Part shown: positions 44,964 through 54,013 of the stretch, piece by piece | Position numbering within the stretch: position 1 is the stretch's first letter | Layout: each line of letters opens with the position of its first letter | From: Acidimicrobiia bacterium UBA5794 | GTDB taxonomy: Bacteria > Actinomycetota > Acidimicrobiia > Spongiisociales > UBA5794 | Direction of reading: 5' to 3' | Length of the DNA: 64,000 nucleotides | NCBI GenBank assembly: GCA_002418265.1 | Contig: DIDS01000032.1 | Coordinates: 4,865 to 68,864 of the forward strand | Made by a program: the position numbers and the translations under genes | The notes under the pieces: generated by a model | What the model was told of the DNA's origin: nothing | Databases searched by the model: none | Seen by the model: only the letters and a program-made list of their open reading frames with translations

Positions 44964-46043
44964 TCAGCCCTCTTCCGTTGTGGGGGCCAGTTCGTCGGCA
45001 ATGCGGATCAGAGCTCGTCGATAATTCAGCGAGATCTTGTCTGCCACCTTGATGTGTAGCTCCTTGGTGAGATCCAACGGCAGTTGCTCAGGACGCTGTG
45101 ACTCCACTATCGGTTTGTCCTGTTCCAGGATCTGGAGCTCGAAGTCGAGAAACTCAGCATCGTATTCGGGTTCAGTCGCGTAGTTACGACCGATGTACCA
45201 GAAACTTCTGGTTTGTTTTCTGCCGACTGGCGACGGCGCCATGAAGAGGATGTAACGTCCACCACCATCGAAGTGGCGATCGAGATTGACCGCGTGTGGA
45301 AGAAACACTCGATAGTGATTCTGGGCGGTGATCATCTCGCCAGCGGACCCCAAGTGGGCCTTGAATTTGCCTGTCACGGGTTCGTGCACCGTTTGATGGA
45401 CCCGCATCTCACCGTCCTCCATCGACACGTCGTGATCGATCACCTCGGGGCTTTCCCGCGAACCGAGGTAACCGTCGTGAACCCATGAGAAATGTCCAAA
45501 GTCGACGTAGTTCTCCAGCCGCCGAGGTGACGCGCATTTCCACTCGGTGACGGGGCCGCGCATGAACCTGAATTGCGGATCGTCCCATTGATGCAGCTCG
45601 GGAATATCAAAGTATGGGGTGTCGGTCAGGCTGACCCAGATGATGCCATAACGCTCTTCGCAGAGGAAGGGTGTCAGCTTGGCATGAGGGAGACGTGTGA
45701 GTTGCGGACGGGACGGGATCTCGACACACTGTCCGGTCGCATCGTATTTCCAACCGTGGTACGGGCAACGAATACATCCATCTTCCACCTCGCCGAGCGA
45801 GATGGCAGCACCGCGATGCATGCACAGGTCGTAGAAGGCATGCACTTTGCCGTTGAGCCGTGCAATGGCCAAGGTTTGGTCAAGGAGGATGACGCCGTGG
45901 GGGTCGTCGCCAAGCTCGTCGGCGAACATTACCGGATGCCAAAAGTGCTTCAGCGACTGGTAGAGTCGCTCCTCGCCGGCTTCATCAAGTTCGTTCACCA
46001 GCTCCGAGACGTCTACGTCAATACCCTGCGTAACGCTTGTCAT
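44964..46043 (-). CDS. Rieske non-heme iron oxygenase, alpha subunit type
   Basis: 359 residues. The Rieske cluster is ligated by CMHRGA (Cys74, His76) and CPYHGW (Cys93, His96). The catalytic Fe site follows as NYVDFGHFSWVHDGYLG. It resembles monooxygenases that O-/N-demethylate or hydroxylate small substrates; a reductase partner is not encoded nearby. It starts 23 bp from operator h. In this region it may perform an oxidative demethylation complementing the corrinoid route (inference). Confidence 0.92.
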   Translation of the reverse strand: MTSVTQGIDVDVSELVNELDEAGEERLYQSLKHFWHPVMFADELGDDPHGVILLDQTLAIARLNGKVHAFYDLCMHRGAAISLGEVEDGCIRCPYHGWKYDATGQCVEIPSRPQLTRLPHAKLTPFLCEERYGIIWVSLTDTPYFDIPELHQWDDPQFRFMRGPVTEWKCASPRRLENYVDFGHFSWVHDGYLGSRESPEVIDHDVSMEDGEMRVHQTVHEPVTGKFKAHLGSAGEMITAQNHYRVFLPHAVNLDRHFDGGGRYILFMAPSPVGRKQTRSFWYIGRNYATEPEYDAEFLDFELQILEQDKPIVESQRPEQLPLDLTKELHIKVADKISLNYRRALIRIADELAPTTEEG

Positions 46044-46065
46044 TCTGTACCTCCTCGACTTGGGA

Positions 46066-46082
46066 TATTGATCATATCAAAC
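46066..46082. promoter_or_regulatory. Operator site h: TATTGATCATATCAAAC
   Basis: Left half perfect, right half ATCAAAC. 23 bp upstream of the Rieske oxygenase start. Confidence 0.65.
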
Positions 46083-46119
46083 TTTCGGGGCGATCTTGCC
46101 CGTAGGCAATACCTCCGTC

Positions 46120-46869
46120 TCAGTACATGAATGATCCGCCGTTGACCAAGATCGCCTGACCCGTGACGAACGAAGCATCATCGCTCGACAAGTACAGAAC
46201 GGTTCCGACCATGTCCTCGGGCACGGATGTCCGCTTGATGGCACGTTGTGCGTTCACTGCATCTTCGTTCCCCGGCTGGTGAGCGCGCAGCGCTTCATCT
46301 GGGATGAAATCGGGTGCGACGTTGTTGACGGTGATCCCGAACTCGCCGACTTCGCGAGCCATCGCGCGGGTGAAGCCGACCAGGGCCGACTTTGAGGTTG
46401 TGTAGTGCAAGAACCCGGGGACTCCCTTCCACACGACGTTGGATGAGATGTTGATGATCCGGCCATGACCCTGGTTCTTCATCGCTGGTAGCACCGCCCT
46501 ACAGCACAGCCAAGGGCCCCGCACGTTCACCGCCATCGTTCGGTCCCATTCTTCAACCGGAATCTCTTCAAAGGGTCCGCGGGTGACGGACTTGAAGAAG
46601 GCTGCGTTGTTCACCAAGACGTCGATCCTGCCAAACTCATCGAGCGCGGCCTTGGCCATTGCCTCGGTGGAGGTGACATCTGAAATATCGACTTTTACCG
46701 CCATGGCCCGATGACCGGCTGCCTTCAGCTCGTCAACCAGGTCCGATGGATCTGCCATGTCTGCTACCACGACTGCAGCACCTTCTCTGGCAAAGCCCTT
46801 GCAATACGCAGTACCAATGACACCGGCGCCGCCAGTAACTATCGCGACTCTTCCTTCGAGCTTTCCCAT
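46120..46869 (-). CDS. SDR-family oxidoreductase
   Basis: 249 residues, classical short-chain dehydrogenase. NAD(P)-binding TGGAGVIGTAYC near the start, NNAAFF, the catalytic Ser in NISSNVV and the YTTSK (Tyr-x3-Lys) motif are all present. Last gene of the importer-3 unit, 63 bp after permease 2. Probably oxidises an alcohol or reduces a carbonyl of the transported compound. Confidence 0.92.
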   Translation of the reverse strand: MGKLEGRVAIVTGGAGVIGTAYCKGFAREGAAVVVADMADPSDLVDELKAAGHRAMAVKVDISDVTSTEAMAKAALDEFGRIDVLVNNAAFFKSVTRGPFEEIPVEEWDRTMAVNVRGPWLCCRAVLPAMKNQGHGRIINISSNVVWKGVPGFLHYTTSKSALVGFTRAMAREVGEFGITVNNVAPDFIPDEALRAHQPGNEDAVNAQRAIKRTSVPEDMVGTVLYLSSDDASFVTGQAILVNGGSFMY

Positions 46870-46932
46870 TGTGTTTCCTCCGTCAGGTTGATGGTTCCGT
46901 GCCTTGTCTCAAACTTTCGATAGATCGACCGC

Positions 46933-47886
46933 CTATTCCGTCTCTCGGAAGAACGGGACTGCGAGGGCCGATGGTTCGCGTGCATTCTTGGCACCGAACG
47001 CCACTGCGATGAGTGTGACCGCGAAAGGCAGTGCTATGAAGAACTCGAACGGAATGGCGGTATCGAGTGTCTGGAAGCGAAACTGCAAAGCGTCGAGGAC
47101 GCCAAACAACAACGCTCCGAGTGCGACACCTCCTGGACGCCATCGGCCGAAGATCACAATCGCCACGGCAATGAAACCACGCCCTGCGATGATGTCGGTG
47201 TTGAAGAAGCCGAGTTGACCGACGATGAGAAGAGCTCCTGCAAGACCGGCCAACGAAGAACCAACCACGGTGGCGACGAAGCGAACAGCGACCACGGAAT
47301 GGCCAGCCGCGTCAGCGGCTCGCGGCTCTTCCCCGACAGCGTCCAGCACGATCGTCCAATAGCTGCGCCGCAAGTACACGATCAGAAGCACCGTGATGAG
47401 GATCGCCAGATACACCACATGGGATTGGCTGAACAGACCTTCACCCACAATTGGGATTTCCTTCAAGATCGGGATCTCCCACACACCCGGCTTGGGAGCC
47501 CGAGGTGGGGTACTGCCACCGCCGTAGATCTCACGATTCAAGAACGCAGTGAAGGCGATACCAAAAAGGGTGAGAGCAAGACCCGTCACGACCTGGTCAG
47601 CTCTCAGTATCACGACCAGGAATGCAAAGAGCGCTCCAACAAGACCCCCGATGATGAACCCAACTCCAAGACCAAGCCATGGCGAGCCGGATTCGAAGGA
47701 GGCAGCGAAGCCAGCGAAGCCAGCGATGAGCATGACGCCCTCAAGACCCAGGTTCAGGACACCGGCACGCTCGTTGATCATCTCGCCCAATGCGGCCATT
47801 CCCACGGAGACGGCCAGACGTACTCCTGCAGCGAGCAGGGTTGCCCAGAATGCGATCGAGACGATGTCGACGAGACCGAAGATCAT
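46933..47886 (-). CDS. BMP-type ABC transporter permease 2 (importer 3)
   Basis: 317 residues, multi-helix. Family segments GEMINERAGVLNLGLEGVML and RADQVVTGLALTLFGIAFT. Overlaps the stop of the upstream permease (ATGA). Equivalent to the permease at 36198-37148. Confidence 0.93.
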   Translation of the reverse strand: MIFGLVDIVSIAFWATLLAAGVRLAVSVGMAALGEMINERAGVLNLGLEGVMLIAGFAGFAASFESGSPWLGLGVGFIIGGLVGALFAFLVVILRADQVVTGLALTLFGIAFTAFLNREIYGGGSTPPRAPKPGVWEIPILKEIPIVGEGLFSQSHVVYLAILITVLLIVYLRRSYWTIVLDAVGEEPRAADAAGHSVVAVRFVATVVGSSLAGLAGALLIVGQLGFFNTDIIAGRGFIAVAIVIFGRWRPGGVALGALLFGVLDALQFRFQTLDTAIPFEFFIALPFAVTLIAVAFGAKNAREPSALAVPFFRETE

Positions 47887-49028
47887 GTTTGGACCTCAGA
47901 CCTCAGCTGGCTCGCGACGATTGCGGCCTCGCGTTCACCTTCTCGCTTCAGAGCACGGGCACGCAAGGCCTCACCGGCAACGACGAACATCACGATGATC
48001 GGTTGAATCGATTGGGTCAGCGCAACCGGCAGTCCGAGCAGGCGTTGGGCTGCCTCTGCTCCCACCAGCATCGCCGAAAGCCCGATGGCGGCAAAGAACA
48101 CACCAATCGGGCGGTTTCGACCGAGAATGGCAACGATGATTGCGGTGAAGCCAAATCCAGCGGCGGTACCACTTCCCACCCGCATCTGAACACCAGCGAG
48201 TTGGATGAATCCCGCGGCACCGGCAAGAGATCCGCTGAGCGCAAGGAGGACGAACGGAAGACGGCCTGGTCGGCTTTCATTGGCGTAGACCGCATAACGA
48301 TTGGCTCCGTGACCACGCACGAGGTAGCCAAACCGTGAGTAGTTCATCACCCAGGCCGCCACCGGAACCAACACAAAAAATGCCAGAACCCCGATATGAA
48401 CGTTGGTGTTGAAGATCTCAGGTAATGCCCCATTGCCAACCGTTCGGCTCTGCGGGAGGAACGATGCGGGATCCTTGAAAGGGACTCTTACTGCCCAGTT
48501 GAGCAACGGTATGGCGATAAAAACCATCAAGAGGGTTGCGATGACCGCATTCACCTCAAATTTGACGTGAAGATACGCTGATATGGCGCCCCACGCTGCA
48601 CCGCCCACCATCGCAGTAAGCATTCCGACAGGGATGACGATGTAGCCCGGCAGGTCGCTTATCGCGCCAACGATGGCAATAGCTGCGACTGTGCCAACGA
48701 TCAGTTGGCCCTCTGCCCCGATATTCCAGACGCCGGCGCGGAAGCTGAAAGCGAGACCGAGACCGATGATGCCAAGGGGCGTTGCCTGCAGGAGTGTGCC
48801 ACGCCAGCCGGATCCCTTGAGGAGGGATTCCGTGAAGATGACTCTATAGACATTGAGAGGGTTCTCTCCAGCCCACAGGATGAGGATTGCCCCGACCAGG
48901 AGTCCGGCTACGACGGATCCAACGACAATGGCGATTCCAGATTCCATCCCGCGATGAAAAAGACGCCTGATGAAGCCAGCGACAGGTGGCTCAGGATCGC
49001 GTGCGACGTTCGAATCGTCGACGATCAT
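47883..49028 (-). CDS. BMP-type ABC transporter permease 1 (importer 3)
   Basis: 381 residues with about eight helices. The cytoplasmic loop RAGVWNIGAEGQLIVGTVAA matches the equivalent loop of the other importer. Overlaps both neighbours by 4 bp, giving a tightly coupled ATPase-permease-permease cassette. Confidence 0.93.
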   Translation of the reverse strand: MIVDDSNVARDPEPPVAGFIRRLFHRGMESGIAIVVGSVVAGLLVGAILILWAGENPLNVYRVIFTESLLKGSGWRGTLLQATPLGIIGLGLAFSFRAGVWNIGAEGQLIVGTVAAIAIVGAISDLPGYIVIPVGMLTAMVGGAAWGAISAYLHVKFEVNAVIATLLMVFIAIPLLNWAVRVPFKDPASFLPQSRTVGNGALPEIFNTNVHIGVLAFFVLVPVAAWVMNYSRFGYLVRGHGANRYAVYANESRPGRLPFVLLALSGSLAGAAGFIQLAGVQMRVGSGTAAGFGFTAIIVAILGRNRPIGVFFAAIGLSAMLVGAEAAQRLLGLPVALTQSIQPIIVMFVVAGEALRARALKREGEREAAIVASQLRSEVQT

Positions 49029-50494
49029 GCGATGCCGGCCATTGCGAGACCGACCGCGCCGCGATCAAACGGTTGCTTGAACTCGCCTGCGATGCTGCCG
49101 GAGTACATGACGACGATGCGATCGGTAACTGCGAGAAGCTCATCAAGATCAGCCGAGACCCATAGGACGGCGCTGCCGAAGGCGGTCATGTCGAGCAGCA
49201 CTTGCCGCAGAAAGGCGGTGGCTCCCGGATCGAGTCCACGGGTGGGTTGAAAGGCAAGGATCAATTCCGGGTGACTTTCCAGCTCACGGGCTGCTACAAG
49301 CTTTTGAGCATTGCCACCAGACAGGGTGTTCGCCACCGACTCCGGGAGACCCAGAACAGACCACTGTTCCATAAGCGTTTTCGCCTTCTCGTGGCGCCTG
49401 GCAAGTCGGGTGGTACGTCCGAGCAGGAGGTTCTCGTCGCAGCGCATCGGCCCGACGAGGGCCGTCCGTTCACGGTCTGATGGAATGTATGCGATGTTGC
49501 TGGCAATGCGACGGCGCGGGGGAATGTCCGCCAAGTCAATTTCGCCGAAGCGAACTCGTCCACCGGTACAGTGCCTGGCTCCGATCAAAACTCTCTCAAG
49601 TTCGGTCTGGCCGTTGCCTTCGACGCCCGCAATTCCGAGTACCTCCCCTTCGTGTACGGTCAGGCTGATCGGACCGACTTCTGAAGTGGTGAGGCTGTCA
49701 ACAATCAGTCGGGGTTTGCCGATGATCTGAGGAGTACGAATCGCATCGTGGACCTCAGAACCGACCATCTCACTGGCCAATTCGGCGGCTGTCCGCTGAT
49801 CAACGGGTGCGGCAGGCACAACGACTTTCCCATTGCGCAGCACGACGACGCGGTCAGCTACTTTGACGACTTCACGCAGCCGATGTGTGATGAAGACGAT
49901 CGATCGGTTGTCGTCGTGGGCAAGACTCCGCACGATTTCCAAGAGAGAGTCAGACTCTGCGTCGGTCAAGACGGCCGTTGGTTCATCGAGGAGCAGTACA
50001 TCTGGATCGGAGTCAAGAGCTCGCAGTAGTTCCAGCCGTTGCCGGGCGCCCACGGACATCTCGCCGACTGGTTTGTCCACATCTATCTTGAATCCCAGAC
50101 GAGTCGATAGTGCTTCCAGGTCACTGGCGGCCTTGTCGCGGGTTGTGCGCAGTCGGCGTTGGCTACGGAACAGAAGGATGTTCTCGGCGGCGGTCATCGT
50201 TGGAACCAGCGCAAAATGCTGCTGTACCAGCGTGACTCCCGCATTGACGGCGTCCCGAGGGGAATGAGGGCTGTAGGGTTCGGATCGTTTGAAAAGCTGA
50301 CCGGAGCTGGCTCGATCCAAGCCGGCAAGAATCCTCATGAGCGTTGTCTTGCCAGCTCCGTTTTCGCCAAGGACGGCAAGAATCTCACCGTAGTGGCACT
50401 CCAGGCTGACATCGGTCAATGCCTGGATGAGTCCGAAATGTCGGGATACCCCGGCCACCGTGATGGCCGGGGTATCCGCGTCGTTCAAGGGCAT
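49025..50494 (-). CDS. BMP-type ABC transporter ATPase (importer 3)
   Basis: 489 residues with two ABC domains. Domain 1: GENGAGKTTLMRI, MSVGARQRLELLRAL, LLLDEPTAVLTD. Domain 2: GVEGNGQTELERVL and LSGGNAQKLVAAREL. The ATG at 50494 lacks a clear ribosome site; a GTG at 50503 is equally possible. A 14-bp perfect hairpin spans codons 6-17, unusual for a coding start. The next gene upstream ends only 26 bp away. Confidence 0.92.
   Translation of the reverse strand: MPLNDADTPAITVAGVSRHFGLIQALTDVSLECHYGEILAVLGENGAGKTTLMRILAGLDRASSGQLFKRSEPYSPHSPRDAVNAGVTLVQQHFALVPTMTAAENILLFRSQRRLRTTRDKAASDLEALSTRLGFKIDVDKPVGEMSVGARQRLELLRALDSDPDVLLLDEPTAVLTDAESDSLLEIVRSLAHDDNRSIVFITHRLREVVKVADRVVVLRNGKVVVPAAPVDQRTAAELASEMVGSEVHDAIRTPQIIGKPRLIVDSLTTSEVGPISLTVHEGEVLGIAGVEGNGQTELERVLIGARHCTGGRVRFGEIDLADIPPRRRIASNIAYIPSDRERTALVGPMRCDENLLLGRTTRLARRHEKAKTLMEQWSVLGLPESVANTLSGGNAQKLVAARELESHPELILAFQPTRGLDPGATAFLRQVLLDMTAFGSAVLWVSADLDELLAVTDRIVVMYSGSIAGEFKQPFDRGAVGLAMAGIA
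50444..50477. terminator. 14-bp perfect hairpin inside the ATPase 5' end
   Basis: GGATACCCCGGCCA and TGGCCGGGGTATCC pair around a 6-nt loop. It begins 43 bp after the binding-protein stop codon but lies within the ATPase reading frame. It occupies the same relative place as the hairpins after the other two BMP genes, so it likely tunes the binding-protein to ATPase ratio. Confidence 0.6.
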
Positions 50495-50519
50495 TCGTGT
50501 CACGAAAGGTTGGATCCCA

Positions 50520-51548
50520 CTATTCCATGATGAAGGGAACCGTGAATGTTCCGTCCTTGATCTCCTGGAGACGCTGCTCGTACAGATCCATGGCGGCCTG
50601 ACTGATTTCACCTTCAAGCGCGGGGTTGATCAACACGATCAATCCCTCGTCGGCAACGCCAACTGAGTAGTACTTTGCCGGTGAGAAGGTGCCAGCGTTG
50701 ATATCAGCGATCATCGGGCGAAGGAGTTCTTTGGTGTTCCATACCACTGATGACAGAACGCTGTCTGGTCCAAGGGATGTCATGTCACCGACGTAGCTGG
50801 TCGCATACAACCCCTGTTCGTTCGCCAGCTCGATCTGGCCCAGAACAGGACCTTCACCGCAGGCGACAAACACATCGGCGCCTTGGGTCGCCGCTGCAGC
50901 AGCAGCTTCCTTGGCTTTGACGACATCAATCCAGTCACCAACGTAGGTCGTCACGCCGGTCGCAGCCGGGTCGACTTCCTGTGCGCCGAGATAGAACGCC
51001 TCGATCATCGAGTGACAAACCGGTATGTCAAAGCCACCGGCTCCACCGAGTACACCAGTCGTCGTTGCTCCACCAGCCAGGATTCCAGCCAGGTAGTAGG
51101 CCTCGTAGAAAGGCTGTGCATAGTCGGCCAGGTTGCCAGATTGACCTTCGATGCCGCCTGCCCATGCAAATGCGGTGTCTGGAAAGTCGCCGGAGACCGC
51201 CAAGGCTGTTTCTCCGTATCCGAATGAGTGGGCGACGATGAGGTCATAGCCGTCTTCGGCATAGCCACGGATCGCTCGCTCTGCGTCTCCCTCCGGTACC
51301 AGTTCGGTGTACGAGACCTCACTGATCAGACCCTCTGTCTTGAGCGCTTCTGCACCCTCGAACATCACCTGGTTCCATGACAAGTCATTGATCTCGCCTG
51401 GCAACACAAGGGCGACTCGAATACCTGCTTCAGCAGGAGCTGCTGTCGTATCGGCACTCGGGGCGACCGTTGTCTCCGTGGATTCGTCTGCCCCACAGGC
51501 AGCGCCTGCCAGGGCCAAGGCCACCAAAACGATTGCGATTCGCTTCAT
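50520..51548 (-). CDS. BMP-family ABC transporter substrate-binding lipoprotein (importer 3)
   Basis: 342 residues. Signal peptide IAIVLVALALAGAACGADE with a lipobox-like end, then a short Thr/Ala linker and a Bmp/PnrA domain (LPGEINDLSWNQVMFEGAEA, GYDLIVAHSFGYGETA). It is only distantly similar to the BMP proteins at 27457 and 32327, so it may bind a different compound. AAGGAGAGG precedes both a GTG at 51554 and the ATG at 51548. Operator j lies about 150 bp upstream. Confidence 0.92.
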   Translation of the reverse strand: MKRIAIVLVALALAGAACGADESTETTVAPSADTTAAPAEAGIRVALVLPGEINDLSWNQVMFEGAEALKTEGLISEVSYTELVPEGDAERAIRGYAEDGYDLIVAHSFGYGETALAVSGDFPDTAFAWAGGIEGQSGNLADYAQPFYEAYYLAGILAGGATTTGVLGGAGGFDIPVCHSMIEAFYLGAQEVDPAATGVTTYVGDWIDVVKAKEAAAAAATQGADVFVACGEGPVLGQIELANEQGLYATSYVGDMTSLGPDSVLSSVVWNTKELLRPMIADINAGTFSPAKYYSVGVADEGLIVLINPALEGEISQAAMDLYEQRLQEIKDGTFTVPFIME

Positions 51549-51699
51549 GGTCACGCCTCTCCTTTTTGTTTTGTTTCTTCTTGGTAGTTACGGCCGAGTT
51601 CGTGCGTGATCCCCCGAATCGGTCTTTACCGATGGTTTGGAGAGGATGCACCGCAGGAATGAATCGACCCAGCTAGCGGGTCGGAGACTACTATTTGTG

Positions 51700-51716
51700 T
51701 ATTGGTGCTGTCAATA
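51700..51716. promoter_or_regulatory. Operator site j: TATTGGTGCTGTCAATA
   Basis: Near-palindrome with one change per half (TATTGGT/GTCAATA). In the 200-bp gap between the MTHFR gene end and the importer-3 unit. Confidence 0.6.
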
Positions 51717-51747
51717 TGAGCGAGTAGTTACTTCTACGGCTCGAGCA

Positions 51748-52728
51748 TCAAGGTACGGTTTGCAGCTCGACATCTGGTCGGGGATACAGTCCAAGCCGGG
51801 TCACCAGCTCAGGAAGGATCGAGGCCCACGAGACTGCCATCACGTGGAGGCCACGCACGCCCTCGATCTGGCGTACTTCTTCAGCGATCTCGATGCAGAT
51901 GTTGACACCTTCCTCGGCTGCCTTGTCCTTGTCGAGACCTTTCATACGGGCGATGATCTCATCCGGAACATCCATCCCTGCGACCTCGTTCTTCATGAAC
52001 TCGGCGCCGCGCGCCGACCGAATTGGGCCAACGCCAGCCAAGATGGCAGTCCGTTCATGGAGCCCCATGTCGACAACCCGTTTCATGTACTCACGGAAAC
52101 GGGGCACGTTGTACACCAATTGGGTCTGGATGAAGTCAGCTCCAGCGGCAACCTTCTTCGCCAAACGAACTGGTCGAAAGTCATGAGGAGGAGCAAACGG
52201 GTTGGCTGCGGCACCGATGAAGTATTCGGGTGCGATCTTGGGGATCTCTGCGCCGTTTTCGAAGACCTGGTCGTCGCGCATCATGCGCAAGACGCGCACA
52301 AGATTGATCGAGTCGATCTCGAAGACACCCTTGGTCTGTGGATGATCCCCCCAAATCGGGGCATCTCCACTGAGAGCAAGGACATTGGTGATGCCGTACA
52401 TCGATGCGCCAAGCAGGTCGGATTGGATACCCAACCGGTTGCGATCGCGGCAGGTCACCTGGAGAATTGGATCGAGCCCGGCTTCCTTCAGCATGATGCT
52501 GACCGCAAGGCTCGAAGTATGGATACGCGCGGACTGGTTGTCGGTGACATTGAAGGCATCGCCGTAGTCACGCAGTAGTTCAATCTGACGCTCAACAGCC
52601 GTCCGGTTGGGGCCCACCGGTGGTGAGATCTCAAGAGTCAGGGCAAAGTGACCTGACTCGAGTACACGAGCGAGGCGGCTTTGTGAAGGGGAGGTGTTTT
52701 CTGGCGATTGGGTCTGTGGGGTTGTCAT
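51748..52728 (-). CDS. metF: Methylenetetrahydrofolate reductase
   Basis: 326 residues from the ATG at 52728, which overlaps the upstream gene's stop (ATGA). TIM-barrel flavoenzyme interconverting methyl- and methylene-H4folate. Family segments include LEISPPVGPNRTAVERQIE, FNVTDNQSARIHTSSL, ITNVLALSGDAPIWGDHPQT and FIQTQLVYNV. Its position as last gene of the MttB 2/corrinoid 2/MtrH-like unit suggests it runs in the oxidative direction here. The adjacent MetV-like gene supports an acetogen-type electron-transfer arrangement. Confidence 0.95.
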   Translation of the reverse strand: MTTPQTQSPENTSPSQSRLARVLESGHFALTLEISPPVGPNRTAVERQIELLRDYGDAFNVTDNQSARIHTSSLAVSIMLKEAGLDPILQVTCRDRNRLGIQSDLLGASMYGITNVLALSGDAPIWGDHPQTKGVFEIDSINLVRVLRMMRDDQVFENGAEIPKIAPEYFIGAAANPFAPPHDFRPVRLAKKVAAGADFIQTQLVYNVPRFREYMKRVVDMGLHERTAILAGVGPIRSARGAEFMKNEVAGMDVPDEIIARMKGLDKDKAAEEGVNICIEIAEEVRQIEGVRGLHVMAVSWASILPELVTRLGLYPRPDVELQTVP

Positions 52729-53297
52729 GAGGAGATGACCTCCGAAGCGTGGTGCGGTCCGCTCCCGCTTCCCGTTACCACCTGGTCGCGTCCTATTGCC
52801 ACAGTCACCCAGGATGACGTCTTGTGCAGCTGCCAATCAACAGGGGGATTGAGCTTGCCGATCTCGTTCGAGTAGCTCGTCTTGGCCGACCGTTCGACGG
52901 CTTTGACCCAGATGCAATCGGCTTCCGGTATGACCTCACACTTGCCATCCATTCTGACCCCGCCACAGGGGCCATTGCGAAGTTGCTTGGGACAGGTCAT
53001 GGGACAGGTCATCCCGGTCGAGTGAAGGATGCACTGTCCGCACATCTGGCAGTCGAAGATCGGCTTCTTGATGAGTTCCTCAACAGGTGTCATCCACCTT
53101 GAAGAGCGCTTGACACCGATTCGTTCGAACAGCCCACCCATCCGTTTCAAGACGGCTTCAGCGAGCTTCCAACCCCACACCAATGGTGTCGGGTGATCCT
53201 GAAGAAAGAATCTGAACTTTCTCCAGATTCCCTTCTCCTTGCGGTCACCGAAGCGAAGGGCTTCGGTCTGGGCCTCAAAGGCCTCCTGCTGCGTCAT
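52725..53297 (-). CDS. metV: MetV-like MTHFR C-terminal zinc/Fe-S domain protein
   Basis: 190 residues. Cys-rich core: CQMCGQCILH, CPMTCPKQLRNGPCGG and GKCEVIPEADC. This is the MTHFR_C domain seen in MetV, the partner of MetF in acetogens and related bacteria, where it links MetF to electron donors or acceptors. The N-terminal 90 residues are helical. Overlaps metF by 4 bp, so the two are likely a complex. Confidence 0.88.
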   Translation of the reverse strand: MTQQEAFEAQTEALRFGDRKEKGIWRKFRFFLQDHPTPLVWGWKLAEAVLKRMGGLFERIGVKRSSRWMTPVEELIKKPIFDCQMCGQCILHSTGMTCPMTCPKQLRNGPCGGVRMDGKCEVIPEADCIWVKAVERSAKTSYSNEIGKLNPPVDWQLHKTSSWVTVAIGRDQVVTGSGSGPHHASEVISS

Positions 53298-53327
53298 GGT
53301 GATCCCATCCTGTTTGTCGAATTCTCG

Positions 53328-54008
53328 TTAGGCAATGCGTTGGCGACAGGTGTCGCGAAGTCCGCAATAATCGCAGATGGCTCCCTTGGTGGCGATGTTG
53401 GTGCCGACCCCGATGACGGCAGAGAGTGACTTCAATGGTCTCATCTCCAACGTTTCGGAGAGGGCAACGCCTACCTTGTCTGCTTCGATCAGTTCAAAAA
53501 GCTCGCGCTGTCCCGGGTCGACACCCCATCCCTCCATTCCCGGGCTGAGCGGAAGGCTCGTTTGGAGCCCCGCGCTGATCGCCTCCTGCTCAATGACGTT
53601 GCAGGCAGCCGCGTTGAGAGACTGGACCGCTGCCGAGCCGACGGCATCAAGCGCAAAGCCATAGCTCAAGTTTCTTTCGCACTCGGCCACGGATCGTTTC
53701 CCGAGTCGGTCTCCGATCGTACACAGCAGGACCACAATCTCGTCGGCACCCCCGAGGTGTTCAGTGATCAGAGGTCCGGAAAGATGATGGCCACCTGCGA
53801 GCGTGATCCGATTGTGTCGACTTTTCTCGACGGGTATTCGCTTGATGAGCACCACGGAATCAATCAGGGTGCGTCCCTCATCAAGCGCATGCTGGGACAG
53901 CTCGATCAGCTTTGGTCGACGAGCTCGAATTGCAGCCGGATCGGCGGACTGGCTGCGGAGGATGTCATCGACATCGTACTCCAGCACCCAGTCTCGCCGA
54001 ATGGCCAT
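53328..54008 (-). CDS. Stand-alone MetH-type B12 activation-domain protein
   Basis: 226 residues. Resembles the AdoMet-binding reactivation domain of cobalamin-dependent methionine synthase, with segments LSPGMEGWGVDPGQRELFEL and MRPLKSLSAVIGVG. A short C-terminal Cys motif (CDYCGLRDTCR) may bind a metal cluster. No MetH is present here. Probably assists reactivation of corrinoid protein 2 using AdoMet. The ATG at 54008 is chosen because the upstream gene ends at 54014; an extension to 54140 overlaps it. Confidence 0.85.
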   Translation of the reverse strand: MAIRRDWVLEYDVDDILRSQSADPAAIRARRPKLIELSQHALDEGRTLIDSVVLIKRIPVEKSRHNRITLAGGHHLSGPLITEHLGGADEIVVLLCTIGDRLGKRSVAECERNLSYGFALDAVGSAAVQSLNAAACNVIEQEAISAGLQTSLPLSPGMEGWGVDPGQRELFELIEADKVGVALSETLEMRPLKSLSAVIGVGTNIATKGAICDYCGLRDTCRQRIA

Positions 54009-54013
54009 CGTCG

